Source of the DNA: Poriferisodalis sp965221195
GTDB lineage: Bacteria; Actinomycetota; Acidimicrobiia; Acidimicrobiales; Poriferisodalaceae
Reading direction: 5' to 3'
Assembly: GCA_965221195.1 (NCBI GenBank)
Contig: OZ244864.1
Location: 744,001 to 808,000 of the forward strand
DNA: 64,000 bases
The translations under genes were made by a program, and so were the position numbers. Shown here piece by piece: positions 8,477-16,147 of this stretch (position 1 is the stretch's first letter; every line of letters begins with the position of its first letter). The notes below the pieces were generated by a model. That model searched no databases, was not told the origin of the DNA, and saw only the letters and a list, made by a program, of their open reading frames with translations.

Positions 8477-9913
8477 TCAGCACTGGGCCTCATCGCTGGG
8501 CCTCAGCACTGGGGGGTCATTACCGCACTTCATTACTGGAGGGGGGTCTGTTGGGTGGGTGCGTTGCGCAGTGGCAGCAGCGTCGCGCGCGACATCAACC
8601 GGGGCGCGTCCAACAGACTCTGCGGCCGCGGCGACATCGTCCCATTCGGGTTTGCTGCGGTGCGGGCCGTGCTTGACCCCGATGGGGTGCCCGTCCACCT
8701 CAACAGTGGACATGTGCCGTTGCATCGCCGTGCGCACAACAGTGCAGGCTCGCAGCCCAAGCGTGCCGGTGAGCTGCGTTGTCAAAGCGGCAAGTTGGCT
8801 AACGTCGGCAGGGTGGCACATCACCGTCAGTGTGTAAGCAGGGCGGCCCTTCTTCATCACGATCGGGGTGGCCCAAGCGTCAAGGGCGCCGTGTGTGACG
8901 AGAGCGTCGATTGCGTGTCCGAGCACCTCCCCAGATATGTCGTCGAGGTTTGTTGCTAGTTCCACCAACTCAGTCGTGGTGTCCGCAGCAGGCACGGCGG
9001 CCAAAGACGCCGCCAGCACCGATGCATGCGTGTTTGCAGTAGCTGTGCCGATCAGCACGCCGGTGACGTTGGGACGACCCTCCAAGTCGCGGGTGCCTGC
9101 ACCGAAGCCAGACCGGGTGATCGTCATAGCCGGTGCCGCGCCAAAACGCTCGGCCAAAGCTGCGACAATGGCAGCGCCTGTGGGTGTGGTGAGCTCGATG
9201 TCAAGATCCACGCCCACAACGGGGCGGCCAACGAGCAAGTTGACTACCGCGGGCGGCGGGTTCGGCAAAACACCGTGAGCTGCGTTGATGGTGCCCATGC
9301 CCACAGTGACCGGTCCGCAGCACACAGTGTCGACATCGAGCGATTCGAGCGCTGCGCACACACCCACGATGTCCACGATGGCGTCGAGCGCGCCCACTTC
9401 GTGAAAGTGGACTTCGTCGGCCGAGGTGCCATGTACTTGACCTTCGGCGACTGCGAGGGCCTCAAACACCGCCAAGGCACGCTGGCGGACACGTTCGGTG
9501 AGCGGTGCGGCTTCGAGCAGCGACCGGATGTCGCGCCAGCGGCGGTGGTGATGGCCCTCGGGTGCGACAACGATGGCGCGAGTCGCTGCGAGTTCGTTCT
9601 TGGTGACCCGCTCGACATCTAGGTGCCAGCCGTCAAGTCCCAACATCTGCAACTGCGCGGTCACGTACTTGAGATCCGCGCCGGCATCGAGCAACGCACC
9701 AAGCGCCATGTCACCCGCTATGCCCGAGATCGGATCGAACCACGCCAAGTTGCCAACCAATGGTGCATAGCTGTGGGGCTCGGCTGCGTTGGCGCGCACA
9801 GAACTCGGTTCGCGCATCGACGCAGCAGCGCTGTTATCACCTTGGCCAATGTGGTCACCGGGGTCGTCATGGTCACCGGGGTCACCGGGATTGTTGTGGT
9901 CGCCGTGCATCAT
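8477..9913 (-). CDS. larC: Nickel pincer cofactor (P2TMN) synthase LarC
   Basis: LarC inserts nickel into the pincer cofactor of lactate racemase-type enzymes using CTP. The protein (about 478 aa) has the family opening WFDPISGIAGDMALGALLDA and later HFHEVGALDAIVDIVG and FGAGTRDLEGRPNVTG. It is a single continuous frame, unlike the frameshift-dependent LarC of lactobacilli. The ATG at 9913 overlaps the larB stop (ATGA), which decides the start, but it adds about 50 residues before the conserved domain, rich in Gly, Asp and His (HGDHNNPGDPGDHDDPGDH) and itself repetitive; this could be a metal-handling tail or merely repeat expansion. No larA or larE is in the window. Confidence 0.9.
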   Translation of the reverse strand: MMHGDHNNPGDPGDHDDPGDHIGQGDNSAAASMREPSSVRANAAEPHSYAPLVGNLAWFDPISGIAGDMALGALLDAGADLKYVTAQLQMLGLDGWHLDVERVTKNELAATRAIVVAPEGHHHRRWRDIRSLLEAAPLTERVRQRALAVFEALAVAEGQVHGTSADEVHFHEVGALDAIVDIVGVCAALESLDVDTVCCGPVTVGMGTINAAHGVLPNPPPAVVNLLVGRPVVGVDLDIELTTPTGAAIVAALAERFGAAPAMTITRSGFGAGTRDLEGRPNVTGVLIGTATANTHASVLAASLAAVPAADTTTELVELATNLDDISGEVLGHAIDALVTHGALDAWATPIVMKKGRPAYTLTVMCHPADVSQLAALTTQLTGTLGLRACTVVRTAMQRHMSTVEVDGHPIGVKHGPHRSKPEWDDVAAAAESVGRAPVDVARDAAATAQRTHPTDPPPVMKCGNDPPVLRPSDEAQC

Positions 9914-10779
9914 TGCGCTCCGCCGTTGAGCTGCACATCGGAACGGGCCGCCAAGTCCAAGATGCGCATGGCTGCCATCGCTGCGCCGAAGCCATTGTCG
10001 ATGCCCACCACGGCAATGCCCGCAGCACACGATGCGTGCATAGCCAACAGCGCCGTGACGCCTTCGAGCGCGGCGCCGTAGCCAACACTGGTCGGCACAG
10101 CAATGACCGGTGCAGATACAACACCTGCAACTGCGGTGGCGAGCGCTCCTTCCATGCCGGCCACCACAATGACCACCTCAGCCGATGCCAGCGTGTCGAT
10201 CTCGGCCAGCAAACGGTGAAGACCGGCCAAGCCGATGTCGGCAACCATCTCTGCGGTAACACCGAACGCGCTGAGCACTGACGCCGCTTCGGCGGCCACT
10301 GGTCCGTCCGCCGTTCCGGCGGCAGCTATCACCACTCGCTCCGGGCGAGCAGGCGCAGCACGCCACACCACCGTCGCCAACTGGGCTGGCAACTGGGCTG
10401 GCGACTGGGCTGGCAACTGGGCTGGCAACTGGGCTGGTTCTGCGGGTGAATCGTTCTCGCGGCCGGGTGGGCGATGCACCGCACCGCCGGGGCATGCAGC
10501 CATCGCTGCGGTGACCTGATCGGAAACCGCTCTCGTCAACAAGACCGGGCCCGAACCAACGCTCAGCAGCTCCGCCACGATGCGCGCGCACTGGCCCGGC
10601 GACTTACCAGGCCCATAGACAGCTTCAGGATGGCCAGTGCGCAGCGTACGGTGATGATCGATACGGGCGCCGCCGATGTCGGCGTACGGCAGCCGACGTA
10701 ATTGCGTCAACGCGTCGTCGGGATGCGTCGTTCCCTCACGGACTTCGGCCAACAATGAGGCGAGACGGGAAGCGTCCAT
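9910..10779 (-). CDS. larB: Pincer cofactor biosynthesis carboxylase LarB
   Basis: LarB carboxylates and hydrolyses nicotinic acid adenine dinucleotide, the first step of nickel pincer cofactor synthesis; it is related to the PurE AIR carboxylases. Visible family features are ADIGGARIDHHRTLRTGHPE...YGPGKS near the N-terminus and the C-terminal VVAGMEGALATAVAG...VPTSVGYGA. The ATG at 10779 (MDASRLASLLAEVREG) gives 289 aa. Between the two lobes there is an inserted run of AQLP units made by a 12-bp tandem repeat. It is translationally coupled to larC (4-base overlap) and divergent from pheA, sharing about 65 bp of promoter space. Confidence 0.9.
   Translation of the reverse strand: MDASRLASLLAEVREGTTHPDDALTQLRRLPYADIGGARIDHHRTLRTGHPEAVYGPGKSPGQCARIVAELLSVGSGPVLLTRAVSDQVTAAMAACPGGAVHRPPGRENDSPAEPAQLPAQLPAQSPAQLPAQLATVVWRAAPARPERVVIAAAGTADGPVAAEAASVLSAFGVTAEMVADIGLAGLHRLLAEIDTLASAEVVIVVAGMEGALATAVAGVVSAPVIAVPTSVGYGAALEGVTALLAMHASCAAGIAVVGIDNGFGAAMAAMRILDLAARSDVQLNGGAQ
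10379..10438. repeat. Five tandem 12-bp units inside larB
   Basis: The unit aactgggctggc occurs five times with one-base variants. Because 12 is divisible by 3 it stays in frame and adds a Pro/Ala/Gln/Leu segment to LarB. Confidence 0.95.
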
Positions 10780-10832
10780 TGAACGTCGTTCTACCCGCCC
10801 CAAGCCGAGGTTCGGTCCCGCGACACGGTGCG

Positions 10833-10838
10833 TATCCT
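10833..10838 (+). promoter_or_regulatory. -10 element (TATCCT) for leaderless pheA
   Basis: TATCCT ends 6 nt before the GTG that best fits the start of PheA, and no Shine-Dalgarno sequence is present. This spacing matches leaderless transcription common in actinobacteria. No clear -35 box is seen. Confidence 0.45.
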
Positions 10839-10844
10839 GCCCCG

Positions 10845-11822
10845 GTGGCCGATGCCGTTGCACCACAGGGCCTACCAGACCTATATGCACCGACTCGCAT
10901 CGGGTACATGGGTCCGCGCGGCACGTTCACCGAGGCTGCGCTGGCAACCCAGTCCGACTTAGCGCAGTGCGTACACGTACCGCTGGCTTCGGTGCCCGAA
11001 GTGCTCTCAGCATTAGATGACGACGAGGTCAACTACGGCTTCGTGCCAGTGGAAAACGCCATCGAGGGCGCAGTCAACGTCACCCAAGACGCACTGGCTT
11101 TCGACTTCGACTTCCTCATTCAGCGCGAGGTCGTGGTGAGTGTTCAGCTTGACCTGATGGCGTTGCCGGGCACAGCAACCGCCGAAGACTTGTCGGCCAT
11201 TCGCACGGTGATGTCGTTCCCTGTCGCCGTGGCGCAGTGCCGATCCTTTTTGCACACCCGACTGCCCGACGTCGAGATCGAAGCAACCACATCGACAGCC
11301 CTTGCGGCACGCCGCATCGGCGAAGATCAACTCACCGGTGTGGCGGCAATTGCCAGCCCCACAGCAGCAGCTATCTACGGACTCCAGACCGTCGTAGCAG
11401 CCATTGCGGACCACAGCGGAAACCAGACCCGCTTCTTGCTGTTAGCCAAAAATCAAGTGCCGCCGGCCAGCGGCAACGACAAAACCAGCATCGTGGTGTT
11501 CCAGCAGCAGAACGAACCGGGCAGCCTGCTCGGCATTCTCATGGAGTTCGAAGCTCGGCGTCTGGACCTGTCCCGACTGGAGTCGCGGCCGACTCGCCGC
11601 GGTCTCGGCGAATACTGCTTTCTGCTCGATTTTGAGGGTCACATCTCCGACGAAATGGTCGCCGACTGCTTACGCGCGCTCAAGATGAAACAACGCGATG
11701 TCAAATTCTTGGGTTCGTTCCCCGCAGCAAACACCAGCTCGTCATCCCGTGAGCGCGTCAGCGAGGAAGCTTGGACTTCCTCAGACGAATGGCTGAAATC
11801 GTTGCGCCGACTCGTCGGTTGA
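10845..11822 (+). CDS. pheA: Prephenate dehydratase
   Basis: This converts prephenate to phenylpyruvate in phenylalanine synthesis. The 325-aa monofunctional protein begins its catalytic domain with RIGYMGPRGTFTEAAL, contains YGFVPVENAIEGAVN (substrate loop) and ends it with HSGNQTRFLLLAK. A C-terminal ACT regulatory domain follows: NDKTSIVVFQQQNEPGSLLG, then ESRPTRRGLGEYCFLLDFEGH, the ESRP-type phenylalanine-sensing motif. I chose GTG 10845 because it lies 6 nt after a -10-like box; a longer frame opening at 10755 would add 30 residues of poor quality overlapping the larB start. The next feature downstream is a tRNA-Ser gene; serS, a frequent neighbour, is absent. Confidence 0.92.
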   Translation: MADAVAPQGLPDLYAPTRIGYMGPRGTFTEAALATQSDLAQCVHVPLASVPEVLSALDDDEVNYGFVPVENAIEGAVNVTQDALAFDFDFLIQREVVVSVQLDLMALPGTATAEDLSAIRTVMSFPVAVAQCRSFLHTRLPDVEIEATTSTALAARRIGEDQLTGVAAIASPTAAAIYGLQTVVAAIADHSGNQTRFLLLAKNQVPPASGNDKTSIVVFQQQNEPGSLLGILMEFEARRLDLSRLESRPTRRGLGEYCFLLDFEGHISDEMVADCLRALKMKQRDVKFLGSFPAANTSSSSRERVSEEAWTSSDEWLKSLRRLVG

Positions 11823-11857
11823 TCGCAGCCGATACGCACAGACGACATACGCGCAAG

Positions 11858-11901
11858 CGCTAGCCAGCCGCTAGCCAGCCGCTAGCCAAGCGCTAACCAG
11901 C
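11858..11901. repeat. Four tandem 11-bp units
   Basis: cgctagccagc is repeated four times, the last two copies degenerate, between pheA and tRNA-Ser. No gene is present in this gap. Confidence 0.9.
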
Positions 11902-11909
11902 AAGGCCGG

Positions 11910-11997
11910 TGGCGGAGGGAGGGGGATTCGAACCCCCGGAGGCTTGCGCCTCAACGGTTTTCAAGACCGTCGCAATCGTCCGCTCTGCCACCCCTCC
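11910..11997 (-). tRNA. tRNA-Ser (TGA)
   Basis: The minus-strand cloverleaf has acceptor GGAGGGG/TCCCTCC, anticodon stem ACGGT/ACCGT with loop CTTGAAA (anticodon TGA), a long class II variable arm and T arm GGGGGTTCGAATCCCCC. The CCA end is encoded (11910-11912). Confidence 0.95.
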
Positions 11998-12095
11998 GTC
12001 GGCCAACCTACCGGCAGCCCCCGCCGACGGTGACGAACGGACCCATCACCGGTTGTGGCCAAGTGGGGCTATCTTGGATCATTGAGTCGACCGCT

Positions 12096-12207
12096 AGCGG
12101 TCGGCTGCAATGGACGAGCTGGCCGCCAGCGGTCGGCTGCAATGGACGAGCTGGCCGCCAGCGGTCGGCTGCAATGGACGAGCTGGCCGCTAGCGGCCAG
12201 CTGCAAT
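12096..12207. repeat. 32-bp tandem repeat abutting tRNA-Ser(GCT)
   Basis: Units start at 12096, 12128 and 12160, with a fourth diverging copy from 12192 that runs into the tRNA. Each unit carries ggacgagctggccg, close to the tRNA 5' end ggagaggtggccg, so the array looks derived from the tRNA start plus upstream sequence. Confidence 0.9.
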
Positions 12208-12298
12208 GGAGAGGTGGCCGAGTCCGGTTGAAGGCGCTTCCCTGCTAAGGAAGTAACTGCCGTGAGGTGGTTCGTGGGTTCGAATCCCACCCTCTCCG
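12208..12298 (+). tRNA. tRNA-Ser (GCT)
   Basis: The cloverleaf has acceptor GGAGAGG/CCTCTCC, anticodon stem CTTCC/GGAAG with loop CTGCTAA (anticodon GCT), a long variable arm and T arm GTGGGTTCGAATCCCAC. No CCA is encoded. The gene is divergent from the other tRNA-Ser. Confidence 0.95.
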
Positions 12299-12332
12299 CA
12301 CACCGCCCACCTCCCGATGTGATACGACCCGC

Positions 12333-14006
12333 ATGAGAAACCGGCTGCTGCGCTTCACCACCTACGTCGCTGTCGGTGTGGTCACAGGCTTCGGTGTGGC
12401 GCTTGTGGCCGTGCTAACCGAGAAAGTGCTGCTCGAGCGGGTCCTGCACCTGCCGCCGTGGCAGCGGGTGATCGCACCAGCGCTCGGCTTGTGGGGTGCT
12501 GTGCTGATGCTGCGCTGGGCCGATCTCGGCAAGCAGCTCAACCCCTCGACCTCTGAGGAGTACATCCGCTCGTTCCACGACCGCGCTCGCCCAATGCGGC
12601 TCCGAGACCTACCCGCTCGCTTGCTCGCAGGCATCGTGACGGTCGGCTCCGGTGGAGCGGTTGGCCTCGAAGGTCCGTCCATCTATGCCGGCGCCACCGC
12701 CGGCAACGCAATCCAACGAGTTGTGCGTCGGCTGTTCCGAGGTCGGGAGGGTTACGCGCTGCTAGTAGCCGGCGCGGCGGCTGGTGTTAGCGCCATCTTC
12801 CAAGCGCCGGCCACCGGCGTGCTGTTTGCTCTTGAGGCTCCCTACAAGAGCGACCTGGGCCGCAGGGCGCTGCTGCCTGCATTGCTCTCAAGTGCATCTA
12901 GCTACGTCGTGTACGTGCTGGTTACCGGGTTCGACGACCGCCCCTTTGAGATCGGAACTGAGCTGGTGAGCGTGCAGTTCGGCCGACAAGAACTGCTGGG
13001 TGCCGCGGTCGTCGGCGCGCTCTGCGGCGGGGGTGCCTCGGTGTTCTGCCGCGTGCTGAGCTTGGCCAAGAAAATTCACGCTTCGCCGCGGCCGTGGTGG
13101 ATGATCGCGCTGGCTGCCGGAGGAATCCTCGCGGGTTTGGCCGCGCTGTGCGAAGTGCTGTTTGATGCGCCGCTGTCGCTCGGCCCCACCGCCGAAGGGC
13201 AGCTCACTCAGTGGGCACTGAACCCCGAAGCGTCGCTGTGGTTGCTGGGCGCGCTGCTGGTCATCAGGATCGTGGCGACCTCAACGGTGCTGGCCGGAGG
13301 CGGTGTAGGAGGTGTGTTCATACCGCTCGCTGTGTTCGGGCTGATCGTGGGCCGGATCGTGGGCGGGTGGATCGAACTTGGACCCGAGTCGTTGGCGTTC
13401 TTTCCGTTCATTGGTGTCGCTGCGTTCCTAGCAGCCGGTTATCGCACCCCGCTCGCCGCGGTGATGTTCGTGGCCGAATCCACCGGCGCGCCGCTGTTCG
13501 TCGTGCCAGCGTTAGTGGCTGTTGCTGTGTCGCAGGTGCTGATCGGAAACGCGTCGGTGTCGCAGTACCAACGAGACAGCCGCACGGGACACCTAGAACG
13601 CCGCCTCGAAATGCCGGTCAACTCGGCGATGTCCACCGATGTGCCCACAGTGCGCGCAGATGCGCCGCTGGCCGACTTCGTGTGGGGAGTTGCGCTGCAA
13701 CGCAAACAGCTCGAAGCTTTCGTGGTCGGGCCTGAGCGTGAATTTCTCGGCGTTATCCAACTTAGCGACACACGTGACGTGGATCGCAACGACTGGATGT
13801 CTGTCACCTGCGCCGAAGTTATGACCGCCGACATCACACCAGCCCGGCCGTCGTGGACACTGCGGGAAGTGACCGAAGCGATGGCAGATGCCGACATTGA
13901 GATGTACCCCGTCGTAGACAGCGGTGGTCGCATTGCGGGCATCGTGACCGAACACGCAATCGTCAAGCTGGTGGATTTCTTGGACGAGACACAAGGCGGC
14001 CGATGA
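12333..14006 (+). CDS. ClC-family chloride channel/antiporter with CBS domains
   Basis: This 557-aa inner-membrane protein moves chloride, probably in exchange for protons. ClC selectivity-filter motifs are visible: GSGGAVGLEGPSIYAG (about residue 108), FQAPATGVLFALE (about 154) and GGGVGGVFIPLAVFG (about 323). About ten to twelve hydrophobic segments precede a C-terminal pair of CBS repeats (MSTDVPTVRADAPL and VMTADITPARPSWTL) that usually sense adenine nucleotides or ionic strength. The start at ATG 12333 is chosen because the longer frame from 12267 would overlap tRNA-Ser. A nitroreductase-family gene follows 33 bp downstream on the same strand. Confidence 0.9.
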   Translation: MRNRLLRFTTYVAVGVVTGFGVALVAVLTEKVLLERVLHLPPWQRVIAPALGLWGAVLMLRWADLGKQLNPSTSEEYIRSFHDRARPMRLRDLPARLLAGIVTVGSGGAVGLEGPSIYAGATAGNAIQRVVRRLFRGREGYALLVAGAAAGVSAIFQAPATGVLFALEAPYKSDLGRRALLPALLSSASSYVVYVLVTGFDDRPFEIGTELVSVQFGRQELLGAAVVGALCGGGASVFCRVLSLAKKIHASPRPWWMIALAAGGILAGLAALCEVLFDAPLSLGPTAEGQLTQWALNPEASLWLLGALLVIRIVATSTVLAGGGVGGVFIPLAVFGLIVGRIVGGWIELGPESLAFFPFIGVAAFLAAGYRTPLAAVMFVAESTGAPLFVVPALVAVAVSQVLIGNASVSQYQRDSRTGHLERRLEMPVNSAMSTDVPTVRADAPLADFVWGVALQRKQLEAFVVGPEREFLGVIQLSDTRDVDRNDWMSVTCAEVMTADITPARPSWTLREVTEAMADADIEMYPVVDSGGRIAGIVTEHAIVKLVDFLDETQGGR

Positions 14007-14039
14007 GCTCACCAAGGCAATACACCTGCGAGGTCAGCC

Positions 14040-14816
14040 ATGCATGACACGGCAAATGACACAGCGACTGGCACAACGTCTGACACAGCGTCTGGCACGG
14101 CAACCCAAGCAGAGCCACAGCCAATCGGCCTGCTCGAAGGGCTGGCAACCACGAGGGCCGTTCGCCGCTACCTAGCGGAGCCAATACCCGAAAACGACCT
14201 CGCGACCATTCTGTGGCACGCCAGTCGGGCGCCGAGCGGCTCCAACCGTCAGAAGTTCCGCTTTGTGGTGCTGCGCGACGGACCAATAGCACAGCAAGCC
14301 AAAGCGCTGCTCGGTGAAAGCTTTCGCAAAGGCTGGAATGCGAAACGCTCCAACGACGGCTACACGACAGAACACAGCGCCGACGACGACTCGCCCAAAG
14401 TTCGCATGGCCCGCACTATGGCGCATTTTGTGGATCACTTTGAGGAGACGCCCGTGGTGATCTTGGCGTGTCTTGTGCGGTACCGCCAGCCCACGCCCAC
14501 AGAGGGCGGTTCGGTGTACCCCGCGGTGCAGAATCTGCTGCTGGCCGCGCGGGCGCTGGGCTACGGCGGCGTCATCACCGGGTGGCATCACGCCGTCACC
14601 GACGAGTTGCGCGACCTACTCGGCATTCCCGACGAAGTGGCCATCCACGCCACGATCCCTCTGGGCCGACCCGCCGGACGCCACGGCCCGGTGCGACGGC
14701 GGCCACTGCGCGAACTCGTCTACGAAGATCGCTGGGACCACAACGCCGAGTGGGCCGTTGACCCGCCCGGCACGCGCTTCACCTCAGCAGGCCCGCCGCC
14801 TAATACCCCCAACTAA
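14040..14816 (+). CDS. Nitroreductase-family flavoprotein
   Basis: An FMN-dependent oxidoreductase (258 aa). The nitroreductase fold is marked by GLATTRAVRRYLAEPIPEND (FMN-binding TTRAVRRY at about residues 39-46), ASRAPSGSNRQ (about 60-70), AVQNLLLAARALGYGGVITG and the closing IPLGRPAGRHGPVRRRPL. Residues 1-30 are a low-complexity Thr/Ala/Asp stretch made of a short imperfect DNA repeat (gacacagcgtctggca-like). The C-terminus ends just before the large 65-bp repeat array. The substrate cannot be deduced; many actinobacterial members act on quinones, nitroaromatics or unknown metabolites. Confidence 0.85.
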   Translation: MHDTANDTATGTTSDTASGTATQAEPQPIGLLEGLATTRAVRRYLAEPIPENDLATILWHASRAPSGSNRQKFRFVVLRDGPIAQQAKALLGESFRKGWNAKRSNDGYTTEHSADDDSPKVRMARTMAHFVDHFEETPVVILACLVRYRQPTPTEGGSVYPAVQNLLLAARALGYGGVITGWHHAVTDELRDLLGIPDEVAIHATIPLGRPAGRHGPVRRRPLRELVYEDRWDHNAEWAVDPPGTRFTSAGPPPNTPN

Positions 14817-14822
14817 CACACC

Positions 14823-15225
14823 CAACCACTGCGCCACCAACACACCCTCGGCGCCAAACACCAAACTCAACCCCCACCAAACATCATCAACCACTGCGCC
14901 ACCAACACACCCTCGGCGCCAAACACCAAACTCAACCCCCACCAAACATCATCAACCACTGCGCCACCAACACACCCTCGGCGCCAAACACCAAACTCAA
15001 CCCCCACCAAACATCATCAACCACTGCGCCACCAACACACCCTCGGCGCCAAACACCAAACTCAACCCCCACCAAACATCATCAACCACTGCGCCACCAA
15101 CACACCCTCGGCGCCAAACACCAAACTCAACCCCCACCAAACATCATCAACCACTGCGCCACCAACACACCCTCGGCGCCAAACACCAAACTCAACCCCC
15201 ACCAAACATCATCAACCACTGCGCC
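14823..15225. repeat. 65-bp tandem array, six copies plus partial
   Basis: Near-identical units begin at 14823, 14888, 14953, 15018, 15083, 15148 and a final partial at 15213. There are no spacers, so this is not CRISPR. On the minus strand each unit contains the last codons of the neighbouring hydrolase gene (QWLMMFGGG and its TGA), showing the array grew by repeated duplication of that gene's 3' end and flank. Because 65 is not a multiple of 3, forward open frames across it are accidental. Confidence 0.97.
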
Positions 15226-15953
15226 TCGCTGCGCGGCTTGAAGACGTAGTTGGTTTGGCGTGTGTGGCCCATGGTGGCGTGCGGCTCATATGAGTACCGA
15301 TGGCCGGGAAATAGCACAGTCTCATCGGGCACCTTGGCGAGAGTGTTGTGCAGCGAGCGGTACATGGCTGCGGTGTCGCTGCCGGGCAGATCGGTTCGGC
15401 CGCAACCGTCGAGGAACAGCGTGTCGCCGGCCACCAAAGCGCCTTCCACCAAGAAACACTGACTGCCGGGCGTGTGCCCAGGGGTATGAAGCAGCTCAAT
15501 GTCGATGTCGCCCACTTTCACGACATCGCCGGGTGCGTGTAGCTCCATGTCGCTCACGGAGATGCCAGTGGTTTTTAGTACTAGGTCGGCCTCGGGTGCC
15601 TGCACATGAATCTTCGTGCCTTGGCGCTCAAGCAGTTGGGCGACACCCTCAATGCTGTAGCCCATCATGTTTCCGCCCACATGATCGGCGTGGAAGTGCG
15701 TGGCCAGCACACCGACCAAGTCCATTTCGTCTTCAGCGAGGATGTCAAGCAGGCCGTCTACGTCATAAGCCGGGTCCACCACGACGGCTTCTCGGCTGTG
15801 GCGGTCGCCGATCAGATACGCGAAGTTGACCATCTGGTGAGCCATCGGGTCACCTACGGCGAAATCTTGGCCCGACAACAGCTGGCGAAAATAGAGGCGA
15901 TCGCCAGCAATCGGCGCGCTCACCTGCGGGATTTCAGCCGTTTCGTCATCCAT
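15192..15953 (-). CDS. MBL-fold hydrolase (glyoxalase II-like)
   Basis: A metallo-beta-lactamase-fold hydrolase of about 253 aa. The metal-binding signature THFHADHVGG and further ligands in HTPGHTPGS, VAGDTLFLDGCGRTDLPG and LFPGHRYSYEPHATMG are complete; these last elements resemble glyoxalase II and persulfide dioxygenase-like enzymes, though the substrate is uncertain. ATG 15953 (MDDETAEIPQ) is preferred over 16004, which would add 17 unconserved residues. The C-terminus (QWLMMFGGG) lies inside the first unit of the 65-bp array. It is divergent from the lipoprotein gene at 16148. Confidence 0.85.
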   Translation of the reverse strand: MDDETAEIPQVSAPIAGDRLYFRQLLSGQDFAVGDPMAHQMVNFAYLIGDRHSREAVVVDPAYDVDGLLDILAEDEMDLVGVLATHFHADHVGGNMMGYSIEGVAQLLERQGTKIHVQAPEADLVLKTTGISVSDMELHAPGDVVKVGDIDIELLHTPGHTPGSQCFLVEGALVAGDTLFLDGCGRTDLPGSDTAAMYRSLHNTLAKVPDETVLFPGHRYSYEPHATMGHTRQTNYVFKPRSEAQWLMMFGGG

Positions 15954-16147
15954 GCCTATGCACAGTACTGCGGGGACTGCGGGCCGACCGCGGCCGTGCA
16001 ACACGGCATGGTCGGCAGATCGGCAATCAGATCTACATTCATCAGATCGACATTGAATTGCAATGGCCCAACAGGAACGCCGACGGGGAGCTGTAAGTCA
16101 GTGAGACAACGCGGCGCAACACGCCGCCGATAAGAGGAGGGACAACC

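Noticed and set aside
11823..12207. Small SRP RNA gene near the tRNA-Ser pair
   Set aside because: SRP RNA often lies near tRNA-Ser in actinobacteria, but I found no GGAA-tetraloop/AGCAG core on either strand.
12267..12332. Upstream start for the ClC channel
   Set aside because: It overlaps tRNA-Ser(GCT).
14823..15225. Possible CRISPR array
   Set aside because: Units are contiguous and near-identical over their full 65 bp with no unique spacers.
14473..15249. Long forward open frame rich in Thr/Pro/His through the 65-bp array
   Set aside because: The unit length is not a multiple of three, so the frame merely cycles through the repeat; it also overlaps the nitroreductase gene and the hydrolase end.
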